Under the pieces are notes generated by a model. It ran no database searches. It was given only the letters and a program-made list of their open reading frames with translations, and was not told where the DNA came from. From CAYWRZ01 sp964460845 (lineage in GTDB: Bacteria; Bacteroidota; Bacteroidia; Flavobacteriales_D; UBA2798), in NCBI GenBank assembly GCA_964460845.1, contig CAYWRZ010000014.1, positions 18,036 through 82,035 of the forward strand: 64,000 bases of DNA. The letters run 5' to 3'. Every line of letters begins with the position of its first letter. The first letter of the stretch is position 1. A program made the position numbers and the translations under genes. Below are positions 25,490 to 35,396 of this stretch, in pieces.

Positions 25490-28400
25490 ATGTATATACG
25501 TTTACTTGCTTTGTTACTTCTGCTTTGCACGAAGCCCCTAACTTCCGTTTTCGCACAATCGCATTTTTCGGCCGCATCGCGTGCGGGTTGCGCACCCCAT
25601 AGTGTCCGGTTTGAGAGCCATGTGCAGGATGCCGTGTCCTGGAAATGGGATTTTGGCAATGGGGCTTTTTCGACGCTCGAGCAACCTTCGGTAGTGTACC
25701 TGCAACCCGGTGTATATACCGTGAAACTCATTACCTGGAATGCCGCCGGACAAACCGATACGCTGGTGCAAAGCGATTTTGTCTCCGTCTATGCTGTGCC
25801 TTTGGTCGATTTTCAGGTTAATACAGCCTCGGGCTGCCCTCAGGCCACCGCGTTTTCGTTTACGAATCTTTCGCAGCGCGCCGATCAGTGGACCTGGCAT
25901 TTTGGCGACGGTACGGTTTCGACCGACCAGCATCCTACGCATCGTTATGCTTTGCCCGGTACTTACACGGTAAAACTGATAGCCTCTAATGGAGAAGGAT
26001 GTTCGGCTATCAAGCAGCAGGTAGGGGCTGTCACGGTTTTACCGATCACGTCTTCGCAATTCTCCGTTTCTTCTTCGCTCGTATGTGAGCCCGGTCTGCC
26101 ACTTATTTTTACGGCTTCGCCGGGTGCAGCCGCTTATCAGTGGAGTTTTGGCGATGGCACGGTCTCATCGCTTGCTGCCCCTGTACATAATTATACAGCT
26201 CCCGGTACTTATTCAGTGTCGCTGCTCACTACGCATTCTTCCGGATGCACCGATACTACGGTCGTGCAGGCTGCAGTAACTGTAAAAAACCGTCGCAATC
26301 CGGTCATTACCGCTTCTGAATATGCAGGCTGCGCGCCGGTTACGGTACAATTTTCTTCCACGCCTCATCCCGAATATGCGGCATATCAGTGGGATTTCGG
26401 CGATGGAACGGTTTCGGCACAAGCTTCTCCCGGACATATTTATTCCCAACCCGGTACTTTTCAGCCTTCGCTTACGGTGACCACACTGGCAGGTTGTACT
26501 TATAGTTCTGCATTGTCTCAGCCCGTTTTTATTCCCCCCGCGCCACAGGTAGCTTTTACCGCTTCGGGTGCCTCGGGCTGTGCCCCTTATCAGGTTACTT
26601 TTCAAAACCAGTCGTCGGGTGCGGTTCGCTACGAATGGGATTATGGCAACGGTGTGAAAGATACTACCTTGCACGGCTCGCATACCTACGTATCGGGCGG
26701 TCATTATCCGATGCGGCTTACCGCCATTAATGCGGCCGGCTGCTCCGCTTCGGTCGAACAACCTATAATCGTAAGTAGGCCGGTAGCCGAATTTACTTCC
26801 AGCGCCACAATGGGCTGCGGTCCGTTGCAGGTACAGTTTACCGGATACGCGACCGATCCTTCCAGTCAATACCGTTGGTATTTCGGCGATGGAGCTACTT
26901 CTTCTCAGGCCAATCCGGTGCATGTGTACCAAACTCCGGGTACTTACCACGTCGCATTGGTAGTGAGCGAGGCCAACGGATGCAGCGATAGCATTGTAAA
27001 ATTGAATTATATAACCGTGGTCAATCCGGCGATGGACTTTACCACTCCTCCTGTCGTAAGAGGCTGCGCACCTTTTAATGTGATGCTTTCCGATTCGACG
27101 CTCGGTGCAATAGCCTGGGAGTGGGATTTGGGCGACGGAACCCTTTCTTCTGCTTCTTCGGTATCGCATCAGTACAACGAACCCGGCGAATACGTGGTTT
27201 CGCTGCTCCTAAAAATCGGCGGAGGCTGTACCCAGTATTATCCCGAATTTCGCCGTTATCGTATAGGGCGCCCCGAAGCCGACTGGACCGCCGATACAAG
27301 CTGTACGTCTATTGCCGTACAGTACCACGATGCTTCTGTCAATGCGACAAGCTGGTTCTGGCAATTTGGCGACGGTACTACCTCCACCCAGCAAAACCCC
27401 CTTCATCTTTTTCCGTTTCAGGGAGTGTATTCTACCAGTCTGACCGTAACCGACTCGTTGGGTTGCAGCCATACGCAAACAATTATCAATGAAGTGACGC
27501 TTCGGCTTTGTGCCGAAGATCCGGGCGTGGCTATACCTTCTTTTGCCGGTTCGGGCGTAGTCAATACCAGCTATTTAACGCTATCGGGTTGTGTGCCCTA
27601 TACGGCTCGTTTCCGGAATCCGCTGCCCGCGGGCTATACCCTTGTAAGCTGGGATTTTGGCGACGGAGCCTCTTCCACGCAGCCCGATGTGTCGCATACT
27701 TATTCCCGTGCCGGATGGTACGATGTGCGCTTGATTTATGCGTATAACGGAACGCAGGATACGGTGTTTTATCGGGGCTTGGTAAAAGTGGGTGGTGTAA
27801 GTCCCGGTTTTAGGATTACCCGTTTTCCCACTTGTGTCGATCCCTTGCTCGAAGTACAGGATCAATCCTCGGGCGCTGCTTTTTGGGACTGGAATTTTGG
27901 CGACGGACACAGCGCTTCGGTGCCGAATCCTTCGCACCAATACCAGCCTGCTGCGCTTCACGGATCGGTCGATGTGATACAGCGGGTTACCGATACCCTG
28001 AATTGCAGCGCATCGCAGGTGCAGACCCTGTTCGAATCGGCGTTTAACTATATTTGGGCCGATATGTATCAGGTTTGTAACGGTGAGCCTGTGCAGTTTC
28101 ATTTTACGTCTTCCGTGTACGCGTCTTACCATTGGGATTTTGGCGATGGCCACACTTCTTCTGCTTTTTCTCCCGCACACCAATATACCGACAACGGCAG
28201 CTATACGGTGGTACTGACCGTAACCGACCCACGGGGTTGCAGTTACCAATACCGGCTTGCCCAGCCGGTAACCTCTTATATACCGCAGGCCGATTTTGCT
28301 TACCTCATAGATGAGGATTGTGGTTCTACCCGGGTACAGTTTACCGGACTTTGTACCGGAACAGGATTGCCCGTAGAACAATTCACGTATTGGCAGTTTG

Positions 28401-30988
28401 GCAATGGCGCTGCGCTGTGGGCCTCCAATCCGGTGGTCAATTACCCGCATCCCGGCGTGTATGAGGTTACCGTGGCTGCTTATGCGCCGGCAGGTTGTTT
28501 GCATAGAATGACCCGGCAAATCACAGTGGGGCATGGGCTTGCCCGTTTCAGTACTGTGCAGGATAAGCAATGCTTACCCGTAACCCTTACCTGTACCGAC
28601 GAGAGTGAAGGAGCCGTTTCCTGGTTGTGGGATTTTGGCGACGGACAGACCTCGAACGAGCAGCATCCCGTGCATGTATTTACCACTCCACCTTCGGGGC
28701 CGGTAAAGCTCATCATTACCGATATCAGGGGCTGTACCGATACACTTATCCGTCCCAATATCGATCTTTATTCGGCTTATGCTTTTTCACCTTCCGTACA
28801 GGGTTGTGTGCCTTATAATGCTTCGTTTAATGCTTCGGCCAGCGACAGTACGGTATCCTGGCATTGGGATTTTGGCGACGGTACTTCTGCACAGCAGCCT
28901 TCGCCCACACATACCTATACGCAAGCAGGCGTATTTACGCCGGTACTTACGGTTATTGCGGCCGACGGTTGCAGCGATACACTTGTACTTTCGCAGGTTA
29001 CCACAGGCCAGGTTACTGCTTTATTTAGTGTCGATCAGTCTTCGGCCTGCGCACCGGCTACGCTGACCTTCCATTCGGAATCGACCGGGGCCGATACTTA
29101 TGTATGGGATTTCGGGAACGGAAATGTATCCGCTCAGGAAAATCCGCAGCATCTTTATACCGAACCGGGAGTATATGACGTATCCCTGGTAGCCTCTTCG
29201 GTATTGGGTTGTAGCGATACCCTGAGTCTTTCGGGAGTGGTAACTATCAAAGGGCCTGTGGTAGGATTTGAATACCTGTTACAGGCCAATTGCAATGAAG
29301 TGCAAGTACAGTTCACCGACACCTCTTCGGGGGCGGTAGCCTGGAACTGGAATTTCGGAGACGGTAACCAAAGCAATCAGCAGCATCCTTCACACAGCTA
29401 TACCGAACCCGGTTCATACGATATTACGCTTGAAGTAACCGATGCTTCGGGTTGTACGGCATTTATTCACCAGGTTTCGGGCATACAGGCATTACCCGAG
29501 ATTCACGCTCAATTTGAAGTCTCCGACAGTCTGGGCTGTGCGCCTTTCGCCACTACTTTTCGTTCCACTTCGCAGGGGGCGCAGTCTTATTACTGGGACT
29601 TTGGCGATGGAACCACGCAAAGTACGAGCTCCGATACCGTATTTCATACCTACGTTACCAGCGGAAACTATACGGTTATGCTGATAGCGCATTCGGCTGG
29701 CGGATGCAGCGATACGGCTTTTTTCTCTCCTTTGAAAGTGGCCGCTGCACCTGATTTTTCGATGCAATCGACAAGTGAAGAACAGTGTGCGCAAACCCTT
29801 GTGCATTTTCAGGCGCAGGGTTGCTGCGATCTGACCTATCAATGGTTGTTCAGTAACGGGCAGCAGCATACCGGCGACAGTGCGCAGGTGCTTTTTGGTC
29901 CGGGTACCTGGGATGTGAGCCTGATCGCTTCCTATGCAGGTTGTTCCGATACGCTGTTTTACAACGGTTATATTCATATTAACGATACCCTTCCGATACC
30001 GGAGCCTTATCTTAAACGGGTTACTGTAATAGATGATTATACGGTGGGAGTCGAATGGCATCCTGTACCGCAGCCGGGCATTACGCATTATGAAGTGTAC
30101 CGCGAAGTAGGGGGGACCTTTGTGCTGGTGGGCAGTACACAGGATTCGTCTTATACCGAAACCGGACTTGCCACATTGAGCAATGTATATTGTTACCTCG
30201 TAAAAGCGGTCGATGGGTGTAACCGCAGTGCCGTATCGCGCAAGCATTGCACGGTAAATATTGAATCGCAGCTTAGAAGCGCTTCGGTAGTGCATATTGA
30301 GTGGACCCCTTACATGGGGGCGTCCGTGACCGGCTATCGTTTGTACCGTTACGGAGTCGGAAGCAGTACGCCTGTCCAGTTGGCCGTGTTGGATCCGCAG
30401 GATCGCGAATACTTCGATACCTTAGGCTACTGTACGGGCGGTTATTTTTACAGGGTACATGCTTCGGGGCTTGATCAGAGCGGACTTCATTCTGCTTCCG
30501 ACAGCTCGGCCGTGTATGTGAGCGGAATTACCATGCCGCAGTTTACCGCCGAACTGATACGTTCTACCGTGCATCAGAACGAATATGTGCTGACCGAATG
30601 GAAAGAAAGTGCGGTGCTCAATCTGGTAGCGCATTACAACCTTTATCGTTCCGAAGACAGCCTGAATTACATCCTGGTAGGCAGCTTTCCTCCCGGAGTG
30701 GGCGCTTACCTCGATCGCGATGTAGATGTGCATCGCCGCAATTATTATTACCTGCTCGAAACCGTAAACATCTGTGATACTCCGCAGTACGGGCAGCATA
30801 AAAGCTCATCTGTTTTTTTGCAATCCGAAAAGCTGGGCGATATGCAATATGAGTTACGCTGGACAGCTTATCGCCGTTGGGATAGCGGAGTAGCGTATTA
30901 TGAAATACAGAAACTCGACGAAAACGGGCAGTGGATACCCGTGAAAAGAATTCCGGGCAATGTCATTTCCACGACAATTGAACCCTGA
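25490..30988 (+). CDS. Giant secreted PKD-repeat protein lacking a sorting tail
   Basis: An 1832-residue protein with an N-terminal signal peptide (to about residue 23, ending VFAQ). About eighteen PKD domains follow, each marked by a variant of WDFGDG and a later G-x-Y-x-V stretch; the last is degenerate (WLFSNG). From about residue 1510 come fibronectin III-like units (HYEVYREVGG, GYRLYRYG, HYNLYRSED). The frame stops in the first half of the last one, after YYEIQKLDENGQW. PKD giants of this phylum usually end with a type IX sorting or CHU_C domain; none is present here. The next gene carries exactly that missing part. Confidence 0.92.
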   Translation: MYIRLLALLLLLCTKPLTSVFAQSHFSAASRAGCAPHSVRFESHVQDAVSWKWDFGNGAFSTLEQPSVVYLQPGVYTVKLITWNAAGQTDTLVQSDFVSVYAVPLVDFQVNTASGCPQATAFSFTNLSQRADQWTWHFGDGTVSTDQHPTHRYALPGTYTVKLIASNGEGCSAIKQQVGAVTVLPITSSQFSVSSSLVCEPGLPLIFTASPGAAAYQWSFGDGTVSSLAAPVHNYTAPGTYSVSLLTTHSSGCTDTTVVQAAVTVKNRRNPVITASEYAGCAPVTVQFSSTPHPEYAAYQWDFGDGTVSAQASPGHIYSQPGTFQPSLTVTTLAGCTYSSALSQPVFIPPAPQVAFTASGASGCAPYQVTFQNQSSGAVRYEWDYGNGVKDTTLHGSHTYVSGGHYPMRLTAINAAGCSASVEQPIIVSRPVAEFTSSATMGCGPLQVQFTGYATDPSSQYRWYFGDGATSSQANPVHVYQTPGTYHVALVVSEANGCSDSIVKLNYITVVNPAMDFTTPPVVRGCAPFNVMLSDSTLGAIAWEWDLGDGTLSSASSVSHQYNEPGEYVVSLLLKIGGGCTQYYPEFRRYRIGRPEADWTADTSCTSIAVQYHDASVNATSWFWQFGDGTTSTQQNPLHLFPFQGVYSTSLTVTDSLGCSHTQTIINEVTLRLCAEDPGVAIPSFAGSGVVNTSYLTLSGCVPYTARFRNPLPAGYTLVSWDFGDGASSTQPDVSHTYSRAGWYDVRLIYAYNGTQDTVFYRGLVKVGGVSPGFRITRFPTCVDPLLEVQDQSSGAAFWDWNFGDGHSASVPNPSHQYQPAALHGSVDVIQRVTDTLNCSASQVQTLFESAFNYIWADMYQVCNGEPVQFHFTSSVYASYHWDFGDGHTSSAFSPAHQYTDNGSYTVVLTVTDPRGCSYQYRLAQPVTSYIPQADFAYLIDEDCGSTRVQFTGLCTGTGLPVEQFTYWQFGNGAALWASNPVVNYPHPGVYEVTVAAYAPAGCLHRMTRQITVGHGLARFSTVQDKQCLPVTLTCTDESEGAVSWLWDFGDGQTSNEQHPVHVFTTPPSGPVKLIITDIRGCTDTLIRPNIDLYSAYAFSPSVQGCVPYNASFNASASDSTVSWHWDFGDGTSAQQPSPTHTYTQAGVFTPVLTVIAADGCSDTLVLSQVTTGQVTALFSVDQSSACAPATLTFHSESTGADTYVWDFGNGNVSAQENPQHLYTEPGVYDVSLVASSVLGCSDTLSLSGVVTIKGPVVGFEYLLQANCNEVQVQFTDTSSGAVAWNWNFGDGNQSNQQHPSHSYTEPGSYDITLEVTDASGCTAFIHQVSGIQALPEIHAQFEVSDSLGCAPFATTFRSTSQGAQSYYWDFGDGTTQSTSSDTVFHTYVTSGNYTVMLIAHSAGGCSDTAFFSPLKVAAAPDFSMQSTSEEQCAQTLVHFQAQGCCDLTYQWLFSNGQQHTGDSAQVLFGPGTWDVSLIASYAGCSDTLFYNGYIHINDTLPIPEPYLKRVTVIDDYTVGVEWHPVPQPGITHYEVYREVGGTFVLVGSTQDSSYTETGLATLSNVYCYLVKAVDGCNRSAVSRKHCTVNIESQLRSASVVHIEWTPYMGASVTGYRLYRYGVGSSTPVQLAVLDPQDREYFDTLGYCTGGYFYRVHASGLDQSGLHSASDSSAVYVSGITMPQFTAELIRSTVHQNEYVLTEWKESAVLNLVAHYNLYRSEDSLNYILVGSFPPGVGAYLDRDVDVHRRNYYYLLETVNICDTPQYGQHKSSSVFLQSEKLGDMQYELRWTAYRRWDSGVAYYEIQKLDENGQWIPVKRIPGNVISTTIEP

Positions 30989-31196
30989 TACTCAGAATCT
31001 CTTTATTTTTCAGGACTTTCGGCGCTGTCTCCACCACGTGAAATCACGTAGGAGAATCACTTACTCAGGCTTCTGTTTTTTGGCGTAAGTGAAAAAAAAG
31101 ACTTTTCGCGCAATTCACCATTTTTCTGAAATACCCTAAAAACGGCTGTTCCAGCGCATATCACCGAAGTAATTTCGCATCATACAATAGTGTGTT

Positions 31197-31640
31197 ATGC
31201 TTCGTTATATTATTATCGGAATTAGTATTTATCTAATGGCTCTTACACCTTTATCGCTTAAAGCGCAGGATGAGCAGGCTTCTCTTTCTTACCGTGTAGT
31301 GGCTTATCAGCAGGGAAATGCAGATGTGCAGAGCGTTTCTAATGAAATAAAAGTGGAATCCCCTTATTTGCTCTTTGTGCCCAATGCCTTTACACCTGAT
31401 GGCGATGGACTCAATGATGCCTGGGGTGCAATAGGAAGGGGCATTGGCGAATTTTCAATACGGATCTTTAATCGTTGGGGAGAGCTCGTGTTTGAAGCGG
31501 ATACCATAGATCGCCTATGGGATGGACACTACCAGGGCCAACTGGTCGAAAGCGGAGTATATGCTTATCAGATACAGGCGCGTACACTTTCGGGCAGCCA
31601 GCATATTAGTAAGAATGGCTCCGTTACTGTAGTGAGGTAA
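31197..31640 (+). CDS. Stand-alone CHU_C (gliding-motility C-terminal) domain with its own signal peptide
   Basis: A 147-residue secreted protein. A clear signal peptide (residues 1 to about 23, ending SLKAQ) is followed by a half fibronectin-like stretch (LSYRVVAYQQGN, SNEIKVESP) and then a complete CHU_C domain: FVPNAFTPDGDGLNDAW, FNRWGELVFEAD, WDGHYQGQLVESGVYAYQI. CHU_C normally ends very large proteins and directs them through the type IX system. The N-terminal half-domain is what would follow the abrupt end of the 25490 protein. It lies 208 bases downstream in another frame, with no coding remnant between. Confidence 0.88.
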   Translation: MLRYIIIGISIYLMALTPLSLKAQDEQASLSYRVVAYQQGNADVQSVSNEIKVESPYLLFVPNAFTPDGDGLNDAWGAIGRGIGEFSIRIFNRWGELVFEADTIDRLWDGHYQGQLVESGVYAYQIQARTLSGSQHISKNGSVTVVR

Positions 31641-31755
31641 GTAGAAAATACTTTTTAGGTAAAAACACTTATTTTTTTAAAATCCGCGAAAAGGGTCATG
31701 CGCATACGCTGAATAACTGCCACTTTTGAGTGGAGGTATTCACACCCCTTTTTCA

Positions 31756-32391
31756 ATGCATAAAATTCTCTTTTGTCTTTTTCTTTTTCAGGGCAGCTTG
31801 CTCTATGCCGCTCATCCCGACACACTTATCTCGAATAAAACGGATCTGTTCAACACAGAGCCTGTTGTTTCTTCCGATTCTTTTCTCAGGCACCATAGCG
31901 GGATAAACTTCTTAATGTGGTCGGTAGAAGAGTCTTACGCACATTGTACGTATCTGTTCGAACGCTCGGTAAACGGTACCGACTGGACGGTACTCGATGT
32001 AAGGGTAGCCCGCCGATCGCCGGCAGGCCGTCCGCTGGCCTATTATTTCAAAGATACCGTGGGTGCAGATGCGCCGCTTTATAGCTACCGCTTGATGCGG
32101 ATGGTGGCTACCGATCCGGATTTGCAGAGCGAACCCTTGAAAGAGCTTGATCCTGCTATGGTATTCAAAAAATTAGAGGATGAATATTACCATATCCTGT
32201 TGCGCAGGGAGCATGAAGAAATTACGCTTTACCTCTTGCAGGAGTCGGGAACGGTCGTTGATCAGCTTTCCTTTAGCCGACAGACCGAGATTCATTTTGA
32301 CGGCTCTTCTTACGAGAACGGAGCTTACCTGCTGCTGGTCGAAGGAGACGGTAAGCGGTATCCCGTGCAGAAAGTTGTTTTCGATAAGTAA
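31756..32391 (+). CDS. Small secreted protein with sorting-tail-like C-terminus
   Basis: The ATG at 31756 gives a 211-residue protein starting with a signal peptide (MHKILFCLFLFQGSLLYA). The middle (LMWSVEESYAHCTYLFERS) resembles the fibronectin-like unit that precedes type IX tails, YSYRLMRM matches the usual YYRLKQ box, and the end (ITLYLLQESGTVV, ENGAYLLLVEGDGKRYPV, KVVFDK) has the strand pattern of a type A sorting domain, though diverged. A TTG start 30 bases upstream would spoil the signal peptide. Likely surface-exposed; function unknown. Confidence 0.72.
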   Translation: MHKILFCLFLFQGSLLYAAHPDTLISNKTDLFNTEPVVSSDSFLRHHSGINFLMWSVEESYAHCTYLFERSVNGTDWTVLDVRVARRSPAGRPLAYYFKDTVGADAPLYSYRLMRMVATDPDLQSEPLKELDPAMVFKKLEDEYYHILLRREHEEITLYLLQESGTVVDQLSFSRQTEIHFDGSSYENGAYLLLVEGDGKRYPVQKVVFDK

Positions 32392-32489
32392 TCCCTTATT
32401 TTACAGGTTAATTCTCTTTTTCGGGACGACACTCGTTCTTCCTTAAGCAGTCGTTTTTCCGAACCGAATTTTAGTCGGATATTTGCCGA

Positions 32490-33809
32490 ATGAAAACAAA
32501 GACCCTTAAAAAGAACAAGGTCAACGTCATTACGCTGGGGTGTTCCAAGAACGTGGTGGATTCGGAAGTGCTGATGGGACAGCTCAAAGCCAATCGTTTT
32601 GAAGTAGAGCACGAAAGCAAGCAAGACGATGCGGGCATCGTCATTATCAATACCTGCGGTTTTATCGAACAGGCCAAGCAGGAAAGTATAGACATGATAT
32701 TGCAATTTGCCGATGCCAAGAAGCGTGGGTATGTGGACAAAGTATATGTAACAGGTTGCCTGAGCGAACGTTACAAGGGTGATTTGGAAAAAGAAATTCC
32801 CGAAGTCGATGCCTATTTCGGCACCCGTGATCTGCCGCGTTTGCTCAAAACCCTCAAAGCCGATTACCGGCAGGAGCTGGTAGGGGAGCGTTTGCTGACT
32901 ACCCCGGTGCATTACGCGTATTTTAAAATTTCCGAAGGCTGCGATCGCCCCTGTTCCTTTTGTGCCATTCCGCTGATGCGTGGCGGCCACGTGTCGGTAC
33001 CGATGGAAGAGCTGGTGGAACGAGCCCGCGGACTGGCGCGTAACGGTACACGCGAGCTCTTGCTGATTGCGCAGGATTCGACTTATTACGGGCTCGATTT
33101 GTACGGCGCGCGTAAATTACCCGAGCTGCTCGAACGCCTGGCCGATGTCGAAGGTATAGACTGGATAAGGTTACATTATGCGTTTCCGGGAGGCTTCCCG
33201 CTCGAAATACTGGAGGTGATAAACCGGCGATCGAATATTTGCAAGTATTTGGATATGCCCTTGCAGCATATTTCTAATCCAATGCTTAAGAGCATGCGTC
33301 GCGGTACTACCCGCGAAAAAACCGATGCGCTTATTGCTACCATTCGCGAACGGGTACCCGGTATCGCTTTGCGCACTACACTCATTAGCGGCTATCCCGG
33401 CGAGACGATCGCCGATCACGAAGAAATGCTGCGTTGGGTCGAAGATACCCGCTTCGATCGTTTGGGCGTTTTTCCCTATTCGCACGAAGAAAATACGCAC
33501 GCTTATAAATTGGAAGACAATGTGCCTGCCGAAGAAAAAGAAACACGTGCAGCCGAAATAATGGCGGTACAGCAAGGCATTTCGCTTGCGCTGAATCAGC
33601 AAAAAATAGGGCAGATATACAAGGTGCTTATCGATCGCAAAGAAGGCGCAAATTATGTGGGACGTACAGAATTCGATTCGCCCGAAGTAGATAATGAAGT
33701 ATTGATAAATGCAGCAGCCGATTATTTACGTATAGGCGATTTTGTTTCTGTCCGTATCACAGAGGCCGGAGATTATGACTTGACTGGAACACTCGTTGAT
33801 CAGGCTTGA
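32490..33809 (+). CDS. rimO: Ribosomal protein S12 methylthiotransferase RimO
   Basis: RimO adds a methylthio group to an aspartate of ribosomal protein uS12 using two iron-sulfur clusters. The 439-residue protein has the N-terminal UPF0004 domain (VITLGCSKNVVDSEVLMGQL; second and third cluster Cys in NTCGF and TGCLSERY), the radical-SAM motif CDRPCSFCAIP, and a C-terminal TRAM domain (from about residue 370). The LGCSKN opening separates RimO from MiaB. Length matches the family. Confidence 0.96.
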   Translation: MKTKTLKKNKVNVITLGCSKNVVDSEVLMGQLKANRFEVEHESKQDDAGIVIINTCGFIEQAKQESIDMILQFADAKKRGYVDKVYVTGCLSERYKGDLEKEIPEVDAYFGTRDLPRLLKTLKADYRQELVGERLLTTPVHYAYFKISEGCDRPCSFCAIPLMRGGHVSVPMEELVERARGLARNGTRELLLIAQDSTYYGLDLYGARKLPELLERLADVEGIDWIRLHYAFPGGFPLEILEVINRRSNICKYLDMPLQHISNPMLKSMRRGTTREKTDALIATIRERVPGIALRTTLISGYPGETIADHEEMLRWVEDTRFDRLGVFPYSHEENTHAYKLEDNVPAEEKETRAAEIMAVQQGISLALNQQKIGQIYKVLIDRKEGANYVGRTEFDSPEVDNEVLINAAADYLRIGDFVSVRITEAGDYDLTGTLVDQA

Positions 33810-34021
33810 CTTAGCATTCCCTCAATCCGTATAAACTTCAGTCGTTCTACGTAAAAACGCGTGTTTTTTTCAAATACCGGAAACAGGGCATATAAAATAG
33901 ACTTTGCTTATCGAAATTTGTTTCAGCATAATCAGAGAGGGTTTTTGAAAAACGTGAAGAAAGAGAAAAGATTTTGCAGCGGTTATTGCGGGTAGAAAAA
34001 AGTGCCCTCAGCATACCGCCT

Positions 34022-34057
34022 CAGGAAATTTTCCTGATATAGTCGGAAACTTTTCCG
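34022..34057. repeat. Two neighbouring perfect palindromes
   Basis: CAGGAAATTTTCCTG (34022-34036) has 7-base arms around one base; CGGAAACTTTTCCG (34044-34057) has 6-base arms around two. Both share a GGAAA/TTTCC core and are spaced by seven bases, like a double operator or a small structured RNA. Confidence 0.45.
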
Positions 34058-34095
34058 GCGCTTAATGTAAGGCAAAGCAAGCAAGTAGGCAGTAC

Positions 34096-34128
34096 CCCGG
34101 GTTCATTTCCTCAGCGAAATAGCCCGGG
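34096..34128. other. Imperfect hairpin with CCCGGG arms
   Basis: CCCGGG at 34096-34101 and 34123-34128 pair, with an inner ATTTC/GAAAT stem and a six-base loop; ACTGTTTTTAGG follows. It could end rightward transcription, although it is 290 bases past the rimO stop. Confidence 0.35.
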
Positions 34129-34189
34129 TTTACTGTTTTTAGGAGGTTCTTTTACAAAAGTTTGTACGCATAGATAAAACACGGCGGAA

Positions 34190-34462
34190 TCAGAAAGGAT
34201 AGAGGGGTAGTTCGTTGGTTATCATTAATTTTATGGAAATATATACGCAAAGCTGGGCAATTAAAAAACCCGACAGGCTATACCACTTTGTTTTTTTTAG
34301 GGAGCGTATTCCGATAAAAAGAAGGTGAGTTATCGCAAAAATCACATAGAAAGCCATTAGCCCCAAGTCTCCTCCCGATTGACCCTTAAAATGGGTATAA
34401 AGTATGCTGAATAGAATCAGCGGAAAGAAAAGGTGGATAAGGAGCGAGTACATCGGTTGCAT
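34190..34462 (-). CDS. Small membrane protein of unknown function
   Basis: A 90-residue hydrophobic protein with three predicted transmembrane stretches (about residues 5-22, 33-51 and 62-80) and positively charged residues between the second and third (IRSLKKTKW). No family recognised. It is 169 bases upstream, in sequence order, of the endonuclease V gene on the same strand. Confidence that it is a gene rests on the regular membrane pattern and an isolated open frame. Confidence 0.6.
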   Translation of the reverse strand: MQPMYSLLIHLFFPLILFSILYTHFKGQSGGDLGLMAFYVIFAITHLLFIGIRSLKKTKWYSLSGFLIAQLCVYISIKLMITNELPLYPF

Positions 34463-34631
34463 AGAATATTGGCAATATTTGAGGGGCTAAGAAACAGTTA
34501 TATCTTTTAACTCTCGTTTGATTTACAATTCTGAAAAACAGTTAAAAAATCAGGCTGAGAAATTCTTTTTAAAAAGTCGGTGAAGGTTTCTCCGTATCCT
34601 ATAAAAGTTGTTTTTTGAGCTGAATATCCGC

Positions 34632-35321
34632 TCAAAGTTCGGTATAACCGGCTTCCAGTTCGCCTTTCCGAAAGCGGTTTACGGTTTCGTGCGCCAGCCG
34701 GGTAGGCTCCGGAATTCGGTATTTCCCGGTACAGCGGCCAATAATGTCGAGGCTGTCGTCGAGGCTTAACAGATGCCCGGGCGATACAAACACAGGTGCG
34801 ACACGTGCTTTGCTGCGGAAGGCATAACCGATCTGCTCTTCGCGGTGGTAGATCGGACTATAGGAACCCTGTATCGTTTCAGGCATTTCGTACTTGCCAC
34901 AAAGTATTTTTTTGGCACAACCCATTGTGGGCTGGCCGCTAACCGCTCCGAAATGCGCGGCAATTCCCATACGTCGTGGATGCGCTATTCCGTGTCCGTC
35001 CACTATCAGCACATCGGGACGCGAGCGTAGCTGTGCCCAGGCTTTTACCAGCGCAGGTACTTCCCGAAAAGCGAGAAATCCCGGCACGTAAGGAAACCGT
35101 GTTTCGGCTTTTACCAGCGAATACGCCACGGGGATAAGCTGCGGAACCGAAAGCAATACGATTCCGGCGTAGATGGTCGTGCTGTAAAGGTTAAGTGAAA
35201 TATCTGCCCCGCCGATGAGTTGCAGCGGCCCTTTTCGTGCGCGTATCACATTCTTTTCTCTGAGCGATTGTTGAATACGTGTCGCTTCCTGAATGCTTAT
35301 GCCTTCGTAGCTTAGCTCCAT
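34632..35321 (-). CDS. nfi: Endonuclease V (deoxyinosine 3' endonuclease)
   Basis: The 229-residue protein cleaves DNA near deoxyinosine, repairing adenine deamination. Catalytic metal ligands are visible in LIGGADISL and in DVLIVDGHGIAHPRRMGIA; VPGFLAFREVPALVKAW is the conserved substrate-binding segment, and a late FVSPGHLLSLDDSLDI fits the family. Length and motif order are typical. It lies alone between unrelated membrane-protein genes. Confidence 0.95.
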   Translation of the reverse strand: MELSYEGISIQEATRIQQSLREKNVIRARKGPLQLIGGADISLNLYSTTIYAGIVLLSVPQLIPVAYSLVKAETRFPYVPGFLAFREVPALVKAWAQLRSRPDVLIVDGHGIAHPRRMGIAAHFGAVSGQPTMGCAKKILCGKYEMPETIQGSYSPIYHREEQIGYAFRSKARVAPVFVSPGHLLSLDDSLDIIGRCTGKYRIPEPTRLAHETVNRFRKGELEAGYTEL

Positions 35322-35396
35322 GTTCTGAAAAAATCATATAGTACTTGAGTACTACAGGGTTCAATTCAAAAAAACAAGACCGTTTCGGATTAATGC

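Larger units (their letters stand above)
33810..34189. other. 380-base intergenic region rich in inverted repeats
   Basis: No convincing reading frame. It holds two tandem palindromes (34022-34057) and a longer hairpin (34096-34128) followed by a short T-run; each is listed separately. No tRNA-like or recognised RNA structure was seen. Confidence 0.5.

Noticed and set aside
26213..28570. Several 270-330-codon minus-strand frames inside the PKD gene
   Set aside because: They mirror the repeated WDFGDG codons and are rich in Arg and Ile with no domain pattern; they are shadows of the real gene.
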